A stretch of 10,494 nt of DNA from positions 1-10,494 of the forward strand of contig PXBM01000276.1 in assembly GCA_003566935.1 (NCBI GenBank), in the 5' to 3' direction. The notes beneath the pieces are model-generated. The model saw nothing but the letters and a program-made list of their open reading frames with translations, did not search any database and was not told the origin of the DNA. This document shows positions 1 through 6,467 of this stretch, piece by piece (positions within the stretch are counted from its first letter, which is position 1; each line of letters opens with the position of its first letter). The stretch comes from Syntrophomonadaceae bacterium. GTDB taxonomy: Bacteria > Bacillota > Dethiobacteria > DTU022. A program made the translations under genes and the position numbers.

Positions 1-872
1 AAACCGGCGACATGGTTGAAGTTGTTACCTCCAAGCAGGGTTCCCCAAGCCGCGACTGGCTTAAACTAGTCAAAACATCGCATGCCAAAAACAAGATCCG
101 TAACTGGTTTAAGAAAGAGCGCCGCGAGGAAAATATAGAAAAAGGGCGCGAAATGATTGAAAGAGAAATTCGGCGAATTAACACTGAGCAGCGCTTGCAT
201 ATGAAAAATGATTTGCTTGACGAAGTGGCCCGCTCATTTAACCTGGTTTCTGTCGAGGATTTATATGCAGCTGTCGGTTACGGTGGAGTATCTGTTCACC
301 AGGTTATCAGCCGCATGCGTGAAGAGTATCAGAGAAGACACAAAGACCAGGAACCAGAAGAAGTCGTGCCTGAATTTAAGCCGGTTAAGAAAAAGAGACA
401 GGGCTCGCTTGGTGTTTCAATTGAAGGTGTGGATAACCTGCTGATGAGGGTTGCAAAATGCTGTAACCCCGTGCCCGGTGACGATATAGTAGGCCTGGTA
501 ACCCGCGGCCGCGGGGTATCTGTCCATCGCAGCGACTGTCCCAACTTAAAGCAATACCAGGGTGATGAGAACCGACTGATGGATGCAACCTGGGAAGGTA
601 TCGATACCGCATTCTATCCTGTCGATATAGAGATTAAAGCCAATGACCGAAAGAATTTACTGGCAGATATCATGAGTTCTGTTAACGAGAGCAAGATTGA
701 AGTTAACGCAGTATCAGCCCGGGCAGACAAGAATAAGGAAGCCACCATCCAGATGACATTAGTGGTCAGGGACCAGGTTCACCTGGATCAGATTATGAAT
801 AAGATCAGTAAGATCAAAGATGTGTTTTCAGTACGTCGCTATGTTTACGGCGCAAAAAGCAGTAACCAATAA
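1..872 (+). CDS. relA: RelA/SpoT-family (p)ppGpp synthetase/hydrolase, 3' part only
   Basis: C-terminal part of a long RelA/SpoT homologue, which makes and/or degrades (p)ppGpp in the stringent response. The frame is open at the left window edge, so this is a 5'-truncated view; the ATG at 12 is internal (it lies in the end of the TGS domain, GDMVEVVTSKQ) and is not the start. Seen in order: the end of TGS, the PSRDWL...VKTSHAKNKIR helical segment typical of Rel proteins, the conserved-cysteine (zinc-finger/RIS) region with a CC pair encoded at 459-464 (KCCNPVPGDDIVG, then VHRSDCPN), and a C-terminal ACT domain (about 600-850) that in this family senses regulatory signals or the ribosome. The synthetase and hydrolase domains lie outside the window, so mono- or bifunctionality cannot be judged. 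Stop TAA at 870-872; dtd follows after 42 bases, suggesting co-transcription. Confidence 0.96.
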   Translation, partial: TGDMVEVVTSKQGSPSRDWLKLVKTSHAKNKIRNWFKKERREENIEKGREMIEREIRRINTEQRLHMKNDLLDEVARSFNLVSVEDLYAAVGYGGVSVHQVISRMREEYQRRHKDQEPEEVVPEFKPVKKKRQGSLGVSIEGVDNLLMRVAKCCNPVPGDDIVGLVTRGRGVSVHRSDCPNLKQYQGDENRLMDATWEGIDTAFYPVDIEIKANDRKNLLADIMSSVNESKIEVNAVSARADKNKEATIQMTLVVRDQVHLDQIMNKISKIKDVFSVRRYVYGAKSSNQ

Positions 873-914
873 TTTGCAGCCTAATAAATGTAAAAATATG
901 GAGGATAATATAAA

Positions 915-1364
915 TTGCGAGCAGTGGTACAGCGTGTTAGCAGGGCCAGCGTGGAAGTCGAAGGTAAAACTGTAGGTAAAATAGAAAGCGGTCTGGTGGT
1001 TTTCCTTGGTGTCGGAAGGGAAGACGGCCCCGCTGATAGTGAATACCTGGCCGGTAAAATTGCCGGCCTGCGTATTTTTGAAGATAAGAAGGGTTTGATG
1101 AATCTTTCCGTCCAGGATCTAGAAGGACAAATTTTATGCATCTCGCAATTTACCCTGCATGGTGATTGCCGCAAGGGACGCCGCCCCGGCTTTTCTGCCG
1201 CAGCGCCACCGGAACAGGCTGAAGAGCTGTATGATTTATTCTGCGAAAAATTAAGAGAGCAAAATATTTCCGTAGAAACCGGCCGTTTTCAGGCAGAGAT
1301 GCGGATTTTGGTAGACAATGACGGTCCGGTGACAATGCTGCTGGACAGCAAGAAATTGTTCTGA
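915..1364 (+). CDS. dtd: D-aminoacyl-tRNA deacylase
   Basis: Hydrolyses D-aminoacyl-tRNAs (such as D-Tyr-tRNA), and glycine mischarged on tRNA-Ala, so that they cannot enter translation; cytoplasmic homodimer. The 149-residue length is normal for the family. Visible hallmarks are the N-terminus RAVVQRVSRASVEV, the SQFTLHGDCRKGRRP motif (SQFT at 77-80, the active-site Thr region) and NDGPVT (135-140), containing the Gly-Pro motif that excludes L-amino acids. The usual FGAxM stretch reads FQAEM (125-129), a minor deviation. The start is TTG at 915, supported by GGAGG at 900-904 with 10 bases of spacing; no ATG or GTG fits the conserved N-terminus better. It sits between relA and hisS, its common place in Firmicutes. 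Confidence 0.96.
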   Translation: MRAVVQRVSRASVEVEGKTVGKIESGLVVFLGVGREDGPADSEYLAGKIAGLRIFEDKKGLMNLSVQDLEGQILCISQFTLHGDCRKGRRPGFSAAAPPEQAEELYDLFCEKLREQNISVETGRFQAEMRILVDNDGPVTMLLDSKKLF

Positions 1365-1403
1365 TATACATATAAGGAACCATGTTATGAGAGGAGATCG
1401 AAG

Positions 1404-4400
1404 ATGAAATATAAGGCACCCCGCGGAACCCGAGATATCCTACCGGATGAAGCAAAAAAATGGCAGCACCTGGAAGAAAGGTTTACTGATTACTGCAACC
1501 TCTATGGGTTTGGAGAAATTCGTACGCCCATTTTTGAGCAAACCGAACTCTTTATTCGCAGCGTTGGAGAAGACAGCGATATAGTATCGAAGGAAATGTA
1601 TACTTTTAAGGATCGCAGTGGGCGAGACTTAACTCTGCGGCCTGAGCTGACTGCAGCTGTTGCCCGTGCTTACCTTGAACACAATATGAAGGAACAACCC
1701 CAACCGGTAAAGCTTTATTACAGCGGACCGATGTTTCGCTATGACCGGCCCCAGGCCGGGCGTTACCGCCAGTTTCACCAGTTTGGTCTTGAAATATTCG
1801 GGGCTGAAGGGGCGGTAGCGGATACGGAAATTATTTCTTTTTGTTATAACTTTTTTAAATCCTTGCAGATAGAAAACCTCTCGATTGAACTAAACAGTGT
1901 TGGTTGTCCTCTTTGCCGCCCGCAGTATCGTGAAGCGCTGGTGCCATACCTGGAAAAGACTGAGGATAGCCTTTGCGGTGATTGTGTCAAGCGCTACAAG
2001 AATAATCCCCTGCGGGTCCTTGACTGTAAAACTGAAAGCTGCCAGGCTGCTATTGAAAAGGCCCCACGGATGACCGATCACCTCTGTCCCGATTGTGAAA
2101 AGCATTTTGCTGACCTCAAAACATATTTAAACAGCCTTGAAATTCCTTTCAACCTGAACAGCCGCCTGGTTCGCGGGCTGGATTATTATACCCGGACAGC
2201 TTTTGAAATAACTGCCGGAGCTTCAGGTGCCCAGGCTTCACTTTGTGGAGGCGGTCGCTACGACTACCTGGTTGAACACTGCGGCGGACCGCACACACCC
2301 GGTGTGGGAGTCGCCTTTGGAGTGGAGAGAATCCTTCTGGCCATGGACTGGAGCAAACAGCTATTTGCTTCTGAAACACCGGTTTATGTTGCTACTGCAG
2401 GGGATAACCTGGAAAATGAGGCCCTGATCCTTGCTGCAGACCTGCGCCGGGAAGGGTTTGCTGCTGAGCCTGAGATGGTGGGACGCAGCCTTAAAGCCCA
2501 GATGAAATATGCCGGCAGGCAGGGTTACAATTATGTAGCCATTTTGGGGGAAGATGAAATTGCCCGGGGCATGGTCACCCTGCGCGATATGGAAAGCGGA
2601 GAACAGCATGAGCTATCCAGGGCTGAACTTTTCGACCTGCTTCTGGAAGACATTTTTGATTTAATAGACGATGGACCGGACAATAATTCAGCAGCTGAGA
2701 CCGGTTCATTAATTTTGCCCGGGCAGGGAGAGCCTGTGCATAAAAGCCATTACTGCGAGGGGTTAACCCCTGATGATGTTGGCACAGTTGTAAAAATGGC
2801 CGGATGGGTTGGTCGGCGCCGCGATCATGGTGGGTTAATATTTATAGATTTGCGTGACCGCAGTGGAGTTATGCAGCTGGTATTTGATCAGCAATTTGGA
2901 AATGAATTGTTCAAACAGGCAGAAAGCCTGCGCAGTGAATATGTAATTGCGGTAGAGGGAGAGATAGTCAGACGGTCTGAAGAGAACATTAACCCGGCCC
3001 TGCCTACGGGACAAATTGAAGTGCGGGTCAAAGCCATGGAAATACTCAATACCTCAAAAACCCCTCCATTTTATATTGAAGATGATCTTAATGTGGATGA
3101 AAACCTGCGTTTGCGTTATCGTTATCTTGATTTAAGAAGGCCGGAAATGCTTGGCCGACTGCAGCTGCGTCATAAAGCAGTTAAACTGGTCCGGGATTAC
3201 TTAGACAATTATGATTTTCTGGAAATAGAAACCCCGATGTTGACTCGCAGCACCCCGGAAGGAGCGAGAGACTTCTTGGTACCCAGCCGTCCGCATCCCG
3301 GCTCCTTTTACGCTTTGCCTCAGTCCCCGCAGCTGTTCAAGCAGCTCCTGATGGTCAGTGGAGTAGAACGTTATTTCCAGATTGTCCGCTGCTTCAGGGA
3401 CGAAGATTTAAGGGCTGATCGTCAGCCCGAATTTACCCAGGTGGATATCGAAACATCATTCTTCGGCCTGGAAAATCTTTTTGCCCTGATGGAAGGACTT
3501 GTCGCCCGTCTCTGGGAAGAAATACATGGAGTTGAGGTAAAGATGCCCTTTCTGCGCATGCCATACAGCGAAGCTATGAACCGATTTGGATCAGATAAAC
3601 CGGATCTGCGTTTTGGTATGGAACTGGTTGCCCTAGACGAGCTGGCACAGAAGAGCAACTTTAAAGTTTTCACTTCATCTATTGATAGTGGAGGTTCAGT
3701 AAAAGGACTATTAGTTAAAGGCGGAAGCAGTATGAGCCGCAAAGAGCTTGATGATCTGACCCTTCTGGCCCGTCAGCTGGGAGCCAGGGGACTGGCCTGG
3801 GCTTTCGTTGAGGAAGGCGGCTGGCGTTCGCCAATCAGCAAATTTTTTGATGTCGAACTAATGGATCAAATCAGCGCTAAAATGGAAGCTGAGCCCGGCG
3901 ATGTATTATTGTTTGTAGCGGACAAATGGGAAACAACCTGCCAGGTGCTCGGTTACTTGCGTCGTCACCTGGCTCCAAACGAAAAATCCGGCGATCCGCA
4001 CTTCCTGTGGGTCATAGATTTTCCATTGTTCCATTATAACGAGGAAGAAAATCGCTATGACTCAGATCATCACCCCTTTACCGCTCCCAGGGTCGATGAC
4101 ATGGGCTTATTGGACAGTGATCCCCTGGCAGTGCGGGCCCAGGCTTACGATCTGGTTCTTGATGGCGTGGAGATAGGCGGAGGAAGTACCCGTATTCACG
4201 ATAGCCAGGTCCAATCTAAGATATTTGAACTACTTGGCTTATCGGAAGAAGAAAGCCGGGAAAAGTTTGGCTTCCTGCTTGAGGCCCTTTCATTCGGTGC
4301 TCCACCGCATGGCGGTATAGCCCTGGGGCTTGACCGCCTGGTTGCCCTGCTTTCGGGAGATGACTCAATCCGCCAGGTTATACCTTTTCCCAAAACAGCC

Positions 4401-4502
4401 GCAGCCAGCTGCCTGATGACCGGTGCTCCATCGTCCGTGGATCATGATCAGCTTGATGAGCTTAAACTGGAACTGAAAAAGCAGGAAGACAAGGAAGGGT
4501 AG
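1404..4502 (+). CDS. hisS-aspS: HisRS-AspRS fusion (histidyl-tRNA and aspartyl-tRNA synthetase)
   Basis: One open frame of 1032 codons holds two complete class II aminoacyl-tRNA synthetases. Residues 1 to about 421 are HisRS: motif 2 (FRYDRPQAGRYRQFHQF, 111-127), an insertion with eight cysteines in four pairs (168/171, 191/194, 208/213, 228/231), the HisA motif LVRGLDYY (255-262), motif 3 (GVGVAFGVER, 300-309) and a C-terminal anticodon-binding domain. Residues about 422-444 form a low-conservation, partly acidic linker. Residues 445-1032 (588, the normal AspRS size) are AspRS: OB-fold anticodon domain (GWVGRRRDHGG), motif 1 (ETPMLTRSTPEGARDF), motif 2 (RCFRDEDLRADRQPEFTQ, starting about 662), a GAD insertion domain, and motif 3 (GIALGLDR, ending at 978). 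No key residue appears lost in either half. ATG at 1404 is preceded by AGGAG at 1392-1396. In most Firmicutes these are two adjacent genes; fusion through loss of the hisS stop is inferred. An assembly or sequencing error at the junction cannot be excluded. Confidence 0.93.
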   Translation: MKYKAPRGTRDILPDEAKKWQHLEERFTDYCNLYGFGEIRTPIFEQTELFIRSVGEDSDIVSKEMYTFKDRSGRDLTLRPELTAAVARAYLEHNMKEQPQPVKLYYSGPMFRYDRPQAGRYRQFHQFGLEIFGAEGAVADTEIISFCYNFFKSLQIENLSIELNSVGCPLCRPQYREALVPYLEKTEDSLCGDCVKRYKNNPLRVLDCKTESCQAAIEKAPRMTDHLCPDCEKHFADLKTYLNSLEIPFNLNSRLVRGLDYYTRTAFEITAGASGAQASLCGGGRYDYLVEHCGGPHTPGVGVAFGVERILLAMDWSKQLFASETPVYVATAGDNLENEALILAADLRREGFAAEPEMVGRSLKAQMKYAGRQGYNYVAILGEDEIARGMVTLRDMESGEQHELSRAELFDLLLEDIFDLIDDGPDNNSAAETGSLILPGQGEPVHKSHYCEGLTPDDVGTVVKMAGWVGRRRDHGGLIFIDLRDRSGVMQLVFDQQFGNELFKQAESLRSEYVIAVEGEIVRRSEENINPALPTGQIEVRVKAMEILNTSKTPPFYIEDDLNVDENLRLRYRYLDLRRPEMLGRLQLRHKAVKLVRDYLDNYDFLEIETPMLTRSTPEGARDFLVPSRPHPGSFYALPQSPQLFKQLLMVSGVERYFQIVRCFRDEDLRADRQPEFTQVDIETSFFGLENLFALMEGLVARLWEEIHGVEVKMPFLRMPYSEAMNRFGSDKPDLRFGMELVALDELAQKSNFKVFTSSIDSGGSVKGLLVKGGSSMSRKELDDLTLLARQLGARGLAWAFVEEGGWRSPISKFFDVELMDQISAKMEAEPGDVLLFVADKWETTCQVLGYLRRHLAPNEKSGDPHFLWVIDFPLFHYNEEENRYDSDHHPFTAPRVDDMGLLDSDPLAVRAQAYDLVLDGVEIGGGSTRIHDSQVQSKIFELLGLSEEESREKFGFLLEALSFGAPPHGGIALGLDRLVALLSGDDSIRQVIPFPKTAAASCLMTGAPSSVDHDQLDELKLELKKQEDKEG
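2725..2738 (+). promoter_or_regulatory. Possible internal ribosome binding site and GTG start for free AspRS
   Basis: Inside the hisS-aspS frame, AGGGAG (2725-2730, containing GGAG) lies five bases before an in-frame GTG (2736-2738, codon 445). Starting there gives a protein beginning MHKSHYCEGL, which matches where ordinary bacterial AspRS proteins begin, and the HGG histidine then falls at residue 31 as in characterised AspRS enzymes. Seen: motif, spacing and frame. Inferred: it is either the fossil start of the ancestral aspS gene or still active, giving a separate AspRS alongside the fusion. Confidence 0.45.
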
Positions 4503-4535
4503 GGACTGCAGTAATCAGGATTCAGAATACTGATC

Positions 4536-4571
4536 TTGCGATTCAGCCGATTTTATGCTATGATTTTTATG
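4536..4571 (+). promoter_or_regulatory. Sigma-70/SigA-type promoter of the 6S RNA gene
   Basis: -35 TTGCGA (4536-4541), 17-base spacer, and -10 TATGAT (4559-4564) with an extended TG at 4556-4557. Predicted transcription start is at about 4571, some 28 bases before the closing stem of the 6S rod, similar to a short 5' leader trimmed from a precursor. No convincing terminator lies between aspS (stop at 4502) and this promoter, so aspS readthrough into the 6S gene is also possible. Confidence 0.75.
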
Positions 4572-4776
4572 GAAATAGTTAGTCAATTGTAAGCATCGCC
4601 CTGCGGTGTTCGTGACAGCCGATCAAGTTTTGAGCTAACACTTTTACATCGGGAACCTGGACTTCAGCTGCAGCGCAGCAGCCTCCGCAAAGAGGACCTG
4701 TAAAACAGCTGAGAGGGTACCCACCTTTTGAGGGAACAGTTCAAAACATCGGTCCACGGCACAGCGGGGTTTTTTT
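4571..4776 (+). ncRNA. ssrS: 6S RNA (RNA polymerase regulator)
   Basis: 6S RNA mimics an open promoter and binds the housekeeping RNA polymerase holoenzyme, shifting transcription in stationary phase. The expected fold can be drawn by eye. Outer stem: 4599-4604 with 4764-4769, continuing 4606-4610 with 4758-4762 and 4612-4614 with 4755-4757; then CCGAT (4619-4623) with ATCGG (4748-4752), and a perfect 9-bp helix, GTTTTGAGC (4627-4635) with GTTCAAAAC (4739-4747). Next comes the large central bubble (4636-4650 opposite 4723-4738). Inner stems: GGG/CCC (4651-4653, 4720-4722), 4655-4658 with 4715-4718, and CAGCTG (4665-4670) with CAGCTG (4706-4711). An apical hairpin is formed by CCTC/GAGG (4682-4685, 4692-4695). 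TGCGGTGTTCG resembles the conserved 6S 5' strand. About 206 nt from the predicted start to the T-run, close to the B. subtilis 6S-1 size, and 6S just after aspS matches Bacillus synteny as I recall it. Exact ends are inferred. Confidence 0.9.
4755..4776 (+). terminator. 3' end and T-run of 6S RNA
   Basis: The 3' arm of the 6S closing stem (through GCGGGG, 4764-4769) runs directly into seven T residues (4770-4776). The closing stem pairs with 4599-4614, so the rod itself seems to serve as the intrinsic terminator stem. Confidence 0.65.
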
Positions 4777-4805
4777 ATGCCAACCTGCGTGCTATAATTA
4801 AGGAT
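4770..4805 (+). promoter_or_regulatory. Extended -10 promoter for mgtE
   Basis: A perfect TATAAT (4793-4798) preceded by TGC gives an extended -10 (TGCTATAAT). At 17-base spacing the -35 position is TTTTTT (4770-4775), a poor match that coincides with the 6S terminator T-run. The predicted start near 4805 leaves a leader of only about 19 bases before the mgtE start, too short for a riboswitch. Confidence 0.7.
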
Positions 4806-4810
4806 GTTTG

Positions 4811-4819
4811 GGAGGTGAT
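4811..4819 (+). promoter_or_regulatory. Strong ribosome binding site fixing the mgtE start
   Basis: GGAGGTGAT is a full-length match to the 16S rRNA 3' tail. The GGAGG core is eight bases from TTG at 4824, which decides the mgtE start. A longer in-frame extension back to TTG at 4728 would lie inside the 6S RNA and is rejected. Confidence 0.85.
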
Positions 4820-4823
4820 AACA

Positions 4824-6149
4824 TTGTCTGTTGAGCATATTTACATGCAAATCAGTCGTGAATTGAAGGCGGGAACCCATCCGGGAGATCTTCTCGATCT
4901 GCTCGACGAACTTGAATTGGAACAAAAAGTTGAGCTGATGGAAAAGCTTTCCCCTGATGATGCCGCTCAGATTTTCGAGGAAATGGAAGATTTTGAGCAG
5001 GCTGAAATCCTCAAACTTCTCGGCGAAGAACGGACCAGGTTAATTCTGAAAAGCCTGGCTTCCGACGATGCCGCCGACTTGATCGGTGAGCTGTCCCCGG
5101 AAGATGCCCGCAAGGTCCTGGATTTAATTGATCAGGAAGAGACACCGGTTGACTTCGGAGATCTTCTAAAGTATCCGGAAGATACTGCCGGTGGTATTAT
5201 GACCACCGAATTCATTTCACTTCCCGCTGACATACCGGTAGAAGAAGCAATTGACCGTTTAAGGGAAATCGCTCCCGAAGCAGAAACTATATACTATGTT
5301 TATGTAGCTGATGAAAATGGTAAACTGATCGGGGTTGTATCATTACGCGACTTGATCGCTTCTTCAGATGGTACTTTAATTAAAAATATTATGCGATCTA
5401 ACGTAATTAACGTTAATGCCGAGCTTGACCAGGAAGAAGTGGCGCGCATTGTTTCCAAGTATGACCTGCTGGCAGTACCTGTTGTTGATGACCAGGACAG
5501 GCTATTGGGTATCATTACCGTCGACGATGTGATGGACGTTATGGAGCAAGAAGCGACGGAGGATATTTACCGCCTGGCCGGGGCCAGTGAAGTTGTAGGT
5601 GTGGAATTAACCAAAGCTCCTGTCAGCAAGGTGGTTCGCATGAGATTACCCTGGCTTTTTATCAGCATGGCCGGCGGAATTCTTTCGGGAAGTGTAATCG
5701 GTGTTTTTGAAAGCACCCTTGAAGCAATAGTTATGCTTGCGGTCTTTATTCCAGTTATTATGGATATGGGCGGTAATGTTGGTACGCAATCATCTACCAT
5801 ATTTGTGCGCGGCCTGGCCACCGGTGAGATCGAATCTTCCGAGATGTGGCCTTATTTTTTCCGGGAAATAAAAATCGGAGCTGTGATGGGTCTGCTTTGC
5901 GGTATTGTAATATCTGTCGCTGCTTTTTTCTGGCAGGGCAACCCATACCTTGGTGTGGTTGTTGGCGTTTCAATGCTGGCAACAATAAGCGTTGCTGCCT
6001 TGATTGGCACACTTGTTCCGATGATTTGCAGCATGATTAATATTGACCCGGCAATTACTGCCGGACCTTTTGTCACTACCATCAAAGACGTTACCGGCCT
6101 GCTGATTTACTTCGTCATTGCTTCAACTTTCCTCGAATACCTGCGCTGA
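4824..6149 (+). CDS. mgtE: Magnesium transporter MgtE (CBS-domain Mg2+ channel)
   Basis: Inner-membrane, homodimeric Mg2+-selective channel gated by Mg2+ bound to its cytoplasmic domains. Starting from TTG at 4824 it has 441 residues, normal for the family. Order: N-terminal superhelical MgtE_N domain (about 1-125, with ELSPEDARKVL and similar repeats), two CBS domains (about 126-250; MTTEFISLPAD, then LLAVPVVDDQDRLLGIITVDDV), a connecting plug helix, and about five membrane helices (from about 274 to 440). Membrane hallmarks are MDMGGNVGTQSS and DPAITAGPFVTTIKDVTG, the latter with the pore Asp at 422. It stands alone after the 6S RNA gene, with its own extended -10 promoter. No M-box or other riboswitch is recognisable upstream, so regulation may rest on protein gating. 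Transport of other divalent metals (such as Co2+) is possible in the family. Confidence 0.95.
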   Translation: MSVEHIYMQISRELKAGTHPGDLLDLLDELELEQKVELMEKLSPDDAAQIFEEMEDFEQAEILKLLGEERTRLILKSLASDDAADLIGELSPEDARKVLDLIDQEETPVDFGDLLKYPEDTAGGIMTTEFISLPADIPVEEAIDRLREIAPEAETIYYVYVADENGKLIGVVSLRDLIASSDGTLIKNIMRSNVINVNAELDQEEVARIVSKYDLLAVPVVDDQDRLLGIITVDDVMDVMEQEATEDIYRLAGASEVVGVELTKAPVSKVVRMRLPWLFISMAGGILSGSVIGVFESTLEAIVMLAVFIPVIMDMGGNVGTQSSTIFVRGLATGEIESSEMWPYFFREIKIGAVMGLLCGIVISVAAFFWQGNPYLGVVVGVSMLATISVAALIGTLVPMICSMINIDPAITAGPFVTTIKDVTGLLIYFVIASTFLEYLR

Positions 6150-6431
6150 CTCCACTTTCCTCCACACCATAAGTTGAATAGGTGTCAGAGTTAATTTCAT
6201 CTTATTAGCGGCTTTACTTAACCCTTTGCTCAATGATCGGTCGGGCAGTAATTGGGATGGCTTTGTCTTGGTACTATTGGCATATGTTTTACCTGCGGAG
6301 AAGTAAACCAGTTCCATCGCAGGCAAAGGCGCCTAAAAGTAAATAAATGGCAAAAAAGTGGAATTTACTACAAAATTTCCTCTTTTTTTTATATTTTTTT
6401 TAAAAAACAGGCAGGAATGTGGTAAAAGGGG
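6150..6431. other. Intergenic stretch without a convincing gene
   Basis: About 280 bases between mgtE and the mraZ promoter. The first part (6178-6309) carries a short hydrophobic open stretch on the + strand (NFILLAALLNPLLNDRSG...) with no start codon or ribosome binding site; a 67-codon open stretch on the - strand (6326 to 6123) also lacks a ribosome binding site and runs into mgtE. Either could be decayed coding sequence or chance. The right part (6339-6431) is very A+T-rich. Besides the possible terminator at 6360-6390 and single AAAGTGG copies at 6152-6158 (inverted) and 6355-6361, nothing else was recognised. Confidence 0.6.
6360..6390 (+). terminator. Possible intrinsic terminator between mgtE and mraZ
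   Basis: GGAATTT (6360-6366) can pair with AAATTTCC (6373-6380), leaving one bulged T and a loop of about six bases, followed by eight T residues (6383-6390). The stem is A+T-rich and therefore weak, but position and T-run suit the end of the mgtE transcript, about 210 bases past its stop. Confidence 0.45.
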
Positions 6432-6467
6432 TTGAATATTAGAGGAAAGTGGTGTAAAGTGGTGAAA
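6432..6467 (+). promoter_or_regulatory. Candidate mraZ/dcw promoter
   Basis: TTGAAT (6432-6437), 17-base spacer, TAAAGT (6455-6460), each 4 of 6 to consensus; predicted start about 6467. The -10 lies inside the second AAAGTGG repeat, so a repressor on the repeats would block it, which is the arrangement expected for MraZ autorepression. The match is modest and other starts are possible. Confidence 0.45.

Noticed and set aside
1365..1403. T-box leader in front of hisS
   Set aside because: hisS/aspS operons can carry T-boxes, but only 39 bases separate dtd from hisS and they contain just a ribosome binding site.
2640..2740. Frameshift at the hisS-aspS junction
   Set aside because: The reading frame is continuous, both halves are full length, and codon use looks normal through the linker; the data support a true in-frame fusion unless an error removed a stop.
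4511..4535. Terminator after aspS from ATCAG/CTGAT
   Set aside because: The stem is only five base pairs with a long loop and no following T-run.
4728..4823. In-frame extension of mgtE to a TTG at 4728
   Set aside because: It overlaps the 6S RNA and the mgtE promoter, has no ribosome binding site, and the added residues do not fit the MgtE family; GGAGGTGAT at 4811-4819 marks TTG 4824 instead.
4503..4823. M-box, T-box, TPP, c-di-GMP or c-di-AMP riboswitch in front of mgtE
   Set aside because: Short fragments resemble parts of several riboswitches (CTGAGAGGGTACC, CCGCAAAGAGG), but none of the conserved cores can be assembled, whereas the whole stretch folds as a 6S rod ending before the mgtE promoter.
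6123..6326. Protein gene of 67 codons on the - strand
   Set aside because: It starts at a TTG without a ribosome binding site, overlaps the end of mgtE, and has no recognisable family motif.
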